Part shown: positions 1-7,900 of the stretch, in pieces | Position numbering within the stretch: the first letter of the stretch is position 1 | How the letters are laid out: each line of letters starts with the position of its first letter | Assembly: GCA_028565635.1 (NCBI GenBank) | Contig: JAOXYB010068301.1 | Span: forward strand, 1 to 10,076 | Reading direction: 5' to 3' | DNA length: 10,076 bases | DNA from: Phoronis ovalis | Lineage: Eukaryota; Phoronida; Phoronidae | Notes under the pieces: generated by a model | The model's input: the letters and a program-made list of their open reading frames with translations, nothing else | What the model was told of the DNA's origin: nothing | Database searches by the model: none | Program-made: the position numbers and the translations under genes

Positions 1-128
1 GCACTTTTTTCATGCTGGAACAGTTATTATTAGCTAAAAAAGGGAATTTCTTTAATATAAACAATATTGAAACATAACGTGAAAGACGAAACCAATGCTG
101 TATATCCTATAGATAGGATAAACAGCAA
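1..128 (+). repeat. Direct repeat copy 1 (partner at 4159-4289)
   Basis: Bases 1-128 match 4159-4289 almost perfectly; by eye there is one 3-base length difference near 84 and about two substitutions. The match stops abruptly after AAACAGCA. The left limit is cut by the window edge, so the true unit may be longer. Near the right end is a perfect inverted repeat, TATCCTAT-AG-ATAGGATA (103-120). It may be one copy of a short mobile element or one end of a duplicated segment. Confidence 0.9.
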
Positions 129-240
129 AAATATCTGTCAGGGAAATGTTAAGGATGGAAGTAGATGTTTCTATTATTAATAAAAACATCTTATCTATTT
201 TAAATTTTTTTTTTTTAGTAATTATTTGTTATGTATTTTG

Positions 241-271
241 TAAATACTATTATTATAAATAATAGTATTTA
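241..271. repeat. Perfect 14-bp inverted repeat (hairpin, 3-base loop)
   Basis: TAAATACTATTATT (241-254) is followed by ATA and then its exact reverse complement AATAATAGTATTTA (258-271). The whole is an AT-rich near-palindrome of 31 bases. It lies between the direct-repeat copy and the 95-bp tandem repeat. It could be a cruciform-prone site or the tip of a miniature element; no function is shown. Confidence 0.85.
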
Positions 272-274
272 TTT

Positions 275-465
275 GATATCAGGAGAAATGTTGAAATAGA
301 GGCAGGTTTTCTTTTTTAATTATCACCTTTTCACTATTTTGATTTTTATGTAATTTTTAATATTTATTAGATGTCAGAGAAATATTTTGAGATAGATTCA
401 GAGATTTTTTATAATAATTAACTCCATTTTCACTATTTTGATTTCTATGTAATTTTTAATATATG
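275..465 (+). repeat. Two-copy imperfect tandem repeat, ~95-bp unit
   Basis: Unit 1 (275-369) begins GATATCAG and unit 2 (370-about 465) begins GATGTCAG. Both contain TTTTCACTATTTTGATTT followed by TATGTAATTTTTAATAT at the same offset. The right halves are nearly identical and the left halves have diverged. It is AT-rich and non-coding. Confidence 0.8.
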
Positions 466-737
466 TGGATGCTGTTTTGAGAGACTCAACTGGCACCACT
501 ATAGATATAATTAAGTTCTTAACTTTGTAGTGCTATCCTTTTTACTATCGGATTTTAATATGGCACCAATTGTTATTTTAAATTATTCTATATTCTATGT
601 ACTTTTTTGTATGTTTGTAATATCATTATTATGCACAGTAAATATTTAAAAAAAATTCCAATATGACCTCGAGATCAAAAGGTAAAGTAAAAGTCAAATG
701 TTAAAATTTTGTTGAAGCGTTTTAGGCCACATGATTG

Positions 738-795
738 CATACAAAGTTGCTTGCATAATAATATTCCAGCGTGGGAAATAATATCCTCATGCGGG
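738..795 (-). repeat. Dispersed repeat copy (family also at 8236-8742), inverted
   Basis: Read on the minus strand it runs CCGCATGAGGATATTATTTC, CCACGCTGGAATATTATTAT, GCAAGCAACTTTGTATGCA. This lines up with the plus-strand copies in the C-D intron, which have CATGAAGGTACTATTGCCCA, then a GTTGGAGTGATATTGTTCAA core and GCAAC; the 8236 copy also shares TTTGTATGCA. Homology was judged by eye and is imperfect, with small indels. Confidence 0.55.
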
Positions 796-804
796 TCCTC
801 GGGG

Positions 805-940
805 GTCTCTTGGATATATTTTGGGGTGGTGCCACTGAGGGTAAAATTTTTGGACTCTATACCATAAATGTGGAAATTTGTAGCCAGAAATAAACCAAAA
901 ATTCCAAAACGAACCCCAAAATATATCAATATTGCGAGAC
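805..940. repeat. Foldback with nested inverted arms
   Basis: GATATATTTTGGGGT (813-827) is exactly complementary to ACCCCAAAATATATC (913-927). Inside it AATTTTTGG (845-853) pairs with CCAAAAATT (895-903), and outside it GTCTC (805-809) pairs with GAGAC (936-940). The order is nested, so the segment can fold into one long imperfect hairpin. This layout is typical of foldback or miniature inverted-repeat elements, though no target duplication was identified. Confidence 0.65.
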
Positions 941-1175
941 AAAGTGTTATGCACGACGAAAAATGTTGAAAATTAAAATCAGTTTGACCCACTTTTCAAG
1001 GTCATTTAAAATGTCACCTAACCTATTGCACCTGCAAGCCTATGGCTTTTGTGAATCCACCTTCGAATTGTCCAGTCAACATTTTCCTCTTTACCATAAC
1101 TCACGCGAAGTAACATTCCCTCAGGAACAATCACGGTCGCTACACTGAAGTAATCAAAACTACATAACCGACTTG
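905..1175 (+). repeat. Diverged copy of the last-intron repeat family
   Basis: Blocks here match the unit at about 2925-3180 in the same order: ATTGCGAGA...GTGTTA, AATGTTGAA, ACTTTTCAAGGTC against ACTTTCCAAGGTC, CCTATGGCTTT, CTTCGAATTGT.CAG, CCCTCAGG.ACAA against CCCTCTAGGGGACAA, and GAAGTAATC. The sequence between them has drifted. The same family therefore sits both in the gene's last intron and beyond its 3' end. Confidence 0.65.
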
Positions 1176-1662
1176 CACTATGACTTGTATTTATTCATTC
1201 TAGCGCACATATTAAGCGAAATGCCAAAAATTGAGTTTTACAAGCACAGTCAAGCGCAAACCTGGAATTTAATCAAGTTTTTGTGGAATATTCCAGCGCA
1301 CGCCTACTTTCAAGAGCAAATTCAACATTTTCAAAACTGGGCACGACGTAAAAAATGGTAGATTAATCTTGCACATAAGTTTTATCGCGATAATTTGGTC
1401 CCATGAGAACAGAGCTTAAGTAAATATTATTTGAATTTGGTACTCTCAGACACCATGCAGATAGTGCAGTAATGTTAAATGATGAAAACGCGCAGAATTT
1501 TGAATACTTATTATTTGCAACGTAATGACAACTTGGTTTCTGCTATTATTGATAAAACAGTAGTCATGGTGTGGATATTCAACACATTCCTTTGCTTTCT
1601 TCGGTATCTAATAAAAGAATGTTTTAAAATATAATATTACACCTCAGCCACATAAGGAAAAC

Positions 1663-1668
1663 TTTAAT
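1663..1668 (-). terminator. MVP: Candidate MVP polyadenylation signal (ATTAAA)
   Basis: ATTAAA on the minus strand lies about 97 nt after the MVP stop codon. It is followed about 20 nt later by a GT-rich stretch (reading TGTGGCTGAGGTGT on the minus strand, near 1651-1638), the usual arrangement of hexamer and downstream element. It is the commonest variant of AATAAA. A canonical AATAAA exists on the minus strand at 1195-1190, which would give a 3' UTR of about 570 nt. The choice between them cannot be made without transcript data. Confidence 0.45.
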
Positions 1669-1764
1669 AATCAATAGCAAATATAACACTTAAACAAAAA
1701 TAAATTTTTAAAATCATTTGCTGCACTTGGTATTTCGAAGTTATTGTATGCAACTTTGATTGGT

Positions 1765-1905
1765 TTACTCCTCGTCAGTTAATGATCGTGAAGCAGAAGC
1801 ATTGAATCCACCAATTAAACCGTTTGCGGTGTTAAACAGGTTGATCGGGGAGTTGCCATCTGTAATTAGAGTTGACTGAAGGCCCAAAGACTTGAGTAGT
1901 TTAAC
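1765..1905 (-). CDS. MVP: MVP exon K: terminal coding exon, cap-ring and C-terminus
   Basis: 46 codons plus TAA (1767-1765); residues 580-625. It begins [20 protein letters not shown], then [13 protein letters not shown], and closes [13 protein letters not shown]. The cap-ring part matches human about 819-848. The human protein runs about 45 residues further in a Gly/Pro-rich tail, which is absent here and replaced by a short Ser-rich, acidic end. The acceptor is ACTTTTTCAG (AG at 1907-1906), phase 0. A 1.6-kb intron, the longest in the window, separates it from exon J. Confidence 0.96.
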   Translation of the reverse strand, partial: VKLLKSLGLQSTLITDGNSPINLFNTANGLIGGFNASASRSLTDEE

Positions 1906-4900
1906 CTGAAAAAGTATTTTTATGTGCTTATCAAATGATTCTACATATATTGGCAGATTCATATTTTATTCAACATTGATTTGATAGCAGTCTAAACAAG
2001 AGGTCTGCTTTTCCAGACACAAAGTAGTTTCCTTAGTTTTAAAGCAATCTCGATGTATCGGAGCTTTCATGGGCAAAAACAGTTTGACAACAGTGGGGAA
2101 TTTTCAAATCAAGTTGACCTACCATTCAGTCATTCTAAAATACCACCTAATCCACAACACCCATTAACCTATGAATCATACAGACAACGCTTCATCTTTG
2201 TGGTTACACGCGTACCGTGACATACTCTGGAACCAACATCATGGCACCAGTCGGCCATATTGGAAGGGAAGCAGCTCAAAATCATACTGAACATGTATGT
2301 TAACCTTTATGTATGCTGTACCAAATATGAAACTGATCCAATAAATACTAAAGTTGTTAGGGTACCATCTACAGGAACAAGCATGGCCGCCAGTTGGCCA
2401 TATTGGAAGTGATTCAGGTAAAATTCAAACTTGAGCTGTATTTTGACCTCTGTTTACTTTCTGAATTAAAGCAATCTCCCAGAGTTTCCAAGATCAGGTC
2501 AAAAACAGTTTTGATAAATGCGTAATTTTCGGATCAACAGCTGATCCTGTCTAAGGTTGTTCGAAAATGATACCTAGCCTATGGCACCTGCCTTCTTAAA
2601 ACCATCCTTAAATCATCCAGGCAGCAATGTGACTTTGCGGCCACAGACATACCATGCAATGCCCTCTATGGAACAAACATGGCCACTTGTCGGCCATTTT
2701 GGAAGTAATCCTGGTAAAAATTACATCTTACTTGTACTTACCATGTAATGAATATGAAGCAAATCGGATGAAAACTGAAGCTATTATTGCGAAGTACCAT
2801 CTCAACAACAAATATGACCACTAGTCATATTAAAAGCCATCCAGTCATATTAAAAGCCATCTAGGTCAAATTTATACCAGTATTTACTCTGTACCTAATA
2901 TAAAGTTGATTGGTCAAAAACTAAATATGTTATTGCGAGAAGGAATGTGTTACACACAGTAATAAATGTTGAAGCTTCGGGTCGACATTTTACCAACTTT
3001 CCAAGGTCTTTCAAAAATACCATATAGCTTATGGCAGGTGCCCACCTATGGCTTTCTTAAAACAGTCTTCGAATTGTTCAGGTAGTGCTTCATCGTTGCG
3101 GCCATAAACTTCACATGATGTACCCTCTAGGGGACAAACATGGCCATCAGTCAGCCATATTGGAAGTAATCGAGGTCAATATTATATCCGACCTGAAATT
3201 TGACATATACTTATCCTGCTCCAAATATCAAGATAATCTGGTAGAAGCTGTTGTTACAAGATAAAGAAAAGGTTACATATGACGACGCATACAGGACTAT
3301 ATGTCCATTCACTATAGTTATTGGCATAAAAAGAATCTATACAGCTGCATATTAAAATAATCAATTTCCTGTAAAACTACTTTTCATACAAGTGCTAAAA
3401 CACAAGTTTCCAAATTAATTTCGTATGAAGATATGTAGTCACTTTTCAATATTTGACAGGTTTAGAAGTGGAATCTATTTTACACAACTATTTGTAAAGT
3501 TATCTAGCAACACATACCTGCATCTCGGGACCAGCTGTAGCAATAGATTTGATGGTGTCGGCTCCAATAGCATCAACCATGTTTTTGAATCTTCCAGTAT
3601 CAATTTCACTCATTTCGCGTGCTTTTGTAATCTCCAGTTCATTTTGTTCGCCCATGAATTTATTCTCAGCATCACGAGCTCTGGTTAAACGTTCGAGCTC
3701 AGATTCCTTGAAGTAAAAAAAAAACATAATTTTAATGACATGCTTATAACAGATATCTTGACATTTTAACGTTTTAGTAGAATGACTTAATTTGATAAGC
3801 TGGAAAGAATAACATGCTTAACAAGACAACGACGATTCGAAGAATCATCATTGTACGCTGTTTAAATTGACTATTTGAGCGAAAGGAATTGCATATTATT
3901 AATATGAAGCATACATGTTTTATAAGTACATGAGAAGTGATGAAAATGAGTTGGCGCATGCCTGTCTCTTTTATTACTTCGTTTTTTTATTATACGTTGA
4001 ATCACCATATATTCACAATTTCTACGGTTACTTTATTTACTGTAAACCAATAGGCACAAATTGCTTCTACATTGACCACTGCAAAGTTGAGATATACCTA
4101 TACAGTTGCCCCTTCAAAGTCTGAATATAAAAGCACGTACTTCATATTCCTATTGCCCGCACTTTTTTCATGCTGGAACAGTTATTATTAGCTAAAAAAG
4201 GGAATTTCTTTAATATAAACAATATTGAAACATTATCACGTGAAAGACGATACCAATGCTGTATATCCTATAGATAGGATAAACAGCAATAATAAACTTA
4301 CAGCTTCAATCTTCATCGCCTGCGCCTTTAGTTTTGCTTGTTCCACGGCAGCCTCGCCTTCTATTCTTGCAGCCTCAGCACGAGACTGGGCTTCAGCCTT
4401 AGCTTGGCCTAAAATAAAGTTATCATTGCATTACACAGCACTTGCATTGTAATAATTCACGCAAGTTCTGCAAACATGCATACATAATTGTTTATTTACA
4501 AGGTAACAAAAGATAATTATATATAGAGAGCATGTTATGGCTGAAGTATTAAGTATATGCATTAGTAGATTGTTGTAACAGAAGTCTAAGATGCCAAATT
4601 TTCAACATGAGAAATCTATTTAGTAACTTCCTAATATAGCTGCATGCAACAGGGCATTTCAATAAAATTGTTGGAAGTTATGCCGCTGTTTGTGTTATAA
4701 GGAATAAACAAAAGAAACTCCACACAATTTTGGGAAAAAAGTAAAGTATAATCCAAACCACTAAGCTAAGGGGAAAATGAGATAGGTAGTTCATGTGATT
4801 TGATATAATACAGACTTTGAAAGAATCTTAGATATGATGACAAGCGAAGCGTGTGTTTGTCACGAGTGTCAAAACTCTCATATATTTCAAATGTTTGTAA

Positions 4901-7900
4901 TATCCAATTACTCACGGAAGTTTCATATTTTGTGGATAGGAATTTCATATATCGAAATGACTTGCATACCAGTTAGATGTGCATCTTACTTATGAAACAA
5001 CCTCTTATTAAATAAACTGTTTTGCTAACCAAAAAGTATCATTTTTGTTAAATTTGTTGTATTATGCATTATGACATTCAGTGGTTCTGTATATAGTGTA
5101 TATGGTATTGTAATTCTATAGACCTTGGTAAATTTTTTTTGTCCATCCGGTTCTGTCCTTGTGACATGATTGACAAAGTGAATGGTAATACATATAACCA
5201 TGGTAATACATTTACTTCTTGTAATAAGATTATGTATTTAGTTGGATTATTTACAACCTCAGGTAATCAGTGATTACTAGAAAATAGGACACTTACTAGA
5301 AACAAGAGCTCACATAGGTTCAATTTGGGCTAATAAAATTTTAAATTAAACAGACAATATTTATTAAACCTAATACATTTAGGAAATATTTAAAATCGAA
5401 AACATGTTATAACAATGATTTCATACTTTTATTTTTCAAATCAGAATTTCAATTTTGTTTATTAAGCTGGATGTTAGGACAACATTAATTAATTTCTTTG
5501 AGTTCAATCTCTTTTGAGGCACAGAAGTAAAAGAGTTTGACACAACAGAACACTGAAAAACTCTGTATTGGTAAATTATACTGTAATGACTCGACATCAC
5601 CTGTACTCTCCACTGCAGCACTATGAGCCTGGAGCTCAAGCAGTTCTTTCCTAGCCTTTTCTGCTTCAGCTTCGTCTGTAATTTTTTGACGTTCTAGACG
5701 ACCCTTAGCTTCTTGTTCCAAACGTTCAGCTTCGTGTCTGCAATAGAAAGTTATATCTTAATATTATTTTACATTTTGTCTGTCAGAATTTACTGGGCTT
5801 TAAACATATTTCAGTAGGTATCACCAAGCTGTACAATAATACATCTTGCATAAAAAAAAATCCTGCAGGTTAACCTTTCAAGTTAAATTGAATTCATACT
5901 GTTACTGAGTATATAACATATGTTTTAAATATGAATATTTGCTTTCTTTTTTAGACAGGATGGATGCCCATCTACTACACTGGAGTACGGACTGACAGAA
6001 CTGAGTGTTGTTTGTATTAAATATATTAAGCCATGAACTGTACCTAAACTCAGAATTGAAGCAAATTTACTGCTACTGTTGTAAGTAGCTGCAAATTTTA
6101 TTTTTGCAAGAAAAGAAAGCCTTTTAATCTACCAAGCTTTAGACGGAATGACCTGAAATGATATTGTGTAATGCAACCAACACAATACATTTGACAGTCT
6201 ACCTGGCTGTGGCCTCTTGAGAATTTGTAGTGATTTCAATGGCTAGCTGTACAGACTTCTGCAGGGCATCTCTGGTTCTTTGGTCAACTGGTTCTACAGA
6301 CTGAATATCAATGCTTGTGATAACAAGATTATTTTGTGGAAATGAGAAGCGATCGCGAACCTTCTTGACTTCATCAAAACCAAATACTGATGATCGTATA
6401 ATCTTGGCAGAGTTCTGGAACATAAACAATACTTATGAAATGACTGTCACTATTTATAGACATTTATCTGGAAACCTTAAAAATTGCAACTACACTTTTA
6501 ATGCATGAACAAAGCCGATTTTTAACAGCTTTTAATTACTAGGAACTCAAGTAAAACCAGGACATAGCGAAACAATTAATGTAGATTTTGTTACGTATTT
6601 TACATTGCATAAAGTAAATATTGAAACCTCTAGAATGTAATAAATCGAAAGCATACCTAGATGTCACCTCAAAAACATTACCTTATGAAAATCATCGAAT
6701 TGTACACTGGCTACAGCACCACGCACCCTAGAGGCAATGGCTTTACACGCATCACCAACAAAATCAGGTACGCTAAAGAGTTTAGCAGATTCTTTGGGAT
6801 CAGCTTTGTCTTTGATATCAAAATGCCTAAAAAACAATTACGCCAGTCTGAGAGTATAATACAACTGTTTAGTTAAAAAAATCTATGACGGGAAGTCTCA
6901 TTGGTGGTACTAAAGTTTGTCTTCTGTCCTTAGTTCACATATAGTAATAAACTAAATTGTTTAAATCCTTACCAGTTATATGACAACTGCAGAGAAAGCC
7001 TGGCATGGTCAGCTGTTTCAACTACTATAATATCTGTACAAAAATCAGGTCCCAGCAACAGACACAGGTGCTTGATGACATTTGGTTTCTTAGGTTTGCC
7101 ACCAGATAGGCTCAGCTGGGTAAACTGTTCATCTGGTCCAAGCATTACCAACTCTGGACCAAAGACGACTCTGGAGAGAACAACAAGTATTAAGTGTCAA
7201 TACACTAAATCAGACTAAAATGGCAAAAGCAGTTATCAAACTATTAACAGTATGAATTCGTAATGCTAATCACAAATTAGAAACACCTCTAATGTTGTCA
7301 AAACTCATTACAATTATCCTGTCGTTTAAATTTGTTAGTTTCTGTGTGTTTTAATGTCAGACAGAAAAAACATGAGAGGGCTCAGTGTCAATAGACTGAC
7401 TGAATCACCACATCAGCGGATCGGGTCTAGTTCCTGGGTTCGGAGCCAAGTTTCCAATTGAAATTCTGTGGTAGTTAGTACTGCATCTATCCAGCAGTAT
7501 TGATTAGACATGGATGTTTGGGTAATATGGTGGCATGCCGTAGGCCCTGCTCGAAACAAACTGAAATGGTCTAGACTTTGAATACCCACCCATAATATGG
7601 TCCTAAAATATAATGCAGCAAAAGTTTGAGTTAAAATAACCACCTTGCTTTCTTTTCTTTATAATCATATATCTGCACAGCAGCATTATGGGGAACTCTA
7701 AATGACACTACTTTTGTCTTGTCACGAACTTTAGTAGGCACAGTAGTTGATCTGTCACCACGGTCAGCAAGAGGATCTTTGCCTTGCATAAGCAACTGTT
7801 CCACTGTAGGTGCTAATTCTTTGGACCACAATTCTTCATCTTGATTTAGCATATATGTTTCACCAGTCACGGCACGAACCTGTCAATAGTAAAGATGCAA

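Larger units (their letters stand above)
1..1764. other. 3' UTR and downstream flank of MVP; no gene seen
   Basis: No convincing coding sequence on either strand. The short open frames at 675-992 (minus), 963-1148 (plus) and 1173-1361 (plus) have no recognisable domain and lie in repeat-derived sequence. Contents from left to right are one copy of the 128-bp direct repeat (1-128), a perfect hairpin (241-271), a two-copy 95-bp tandem repeat (275-465), an inverted dispersed-repeat copy (738-795), a foldback (805-940), a relative of the last-intron repeat array (about 905-1175), and the MVP 3' UTR. Confidence 0.7.
1906..3517 (-). other. MVP: MVP intron J-K (1612 bp), mostly repeat-derived
   Basis: Its 5' donor is GTATGT at 3517-3512 and its acceptor TTTTTCAG at 1913-1906. 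About 1.1 kb of it (roughly 2090-3180) is a degenerate repeat array, described separately. The outer parts (1906-2090 and 3180-3517) show no gene or recognisable element. Confidence 0.9.

Noticed and set aside
675-992. 105-codon minus-strand open frame
   Set aside because: It has no family resemblance, spans a foldback and a dispersed-repeat copy, and its composition is that of the flanking non-coding DNA.
963-1361. Two plus-strand frames of about 60 codons (963-1148 and 1173-1361)
   Set aside because: They lie in or beside a decayed copy of the intronic repeat array, and no domain or splice context supports them.
1-1764. A duplicated partial MVP copy explaining the direct repeat at 1-128
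   Set aside because: Sequence next to copy 1 (129 onward) shows no trace of exon I or any other MVP exon, so there is no evidence of gene duplication within the window.
2560-2580. GGTTGTTCGAAAATG resembling a vault RNA box B
   Set aside because: The equivalent position in the sister repeat unit reads AAGGTCTTTCAAAAATACC, so it is a chance variant of a repeat and has no box A or terminator.
3425-3688. 87-codon plus-strand frame overlapping exon J
   Set aside because: It is the antisense shadow of a verified MVP exon, with no independent evidence.
4150-4185. CATGCTGGAACAGTTATTATT as another copy of the dispersed repeat core
   Set aside because: Only about ten bases agree with the TGCTGGAATGATATT core and the flanks do not align, so common origin is not supported.
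5436-5600. Extension of exon H reading on into intron
   Set aside because: The frame stays open for a while after STG, but homology ends exactly at ACAG|GTGATG and resumes in phase at exon I.
6661-6876. 71-codon plus-strand frame overlapping exon F
   Set aside because: It is the reverse complement of MVP exon F; the minus-strand reading gives the conserved [20 protein letters not shown] block.
7413-7643. 76-codon minus-strand frame in intron D-E
   Set aside because: It falls in the GC-richer inserted element, starts at a cryptic codon and runs through the intron donor region; no recognised protein family, so it is treated as repeat.
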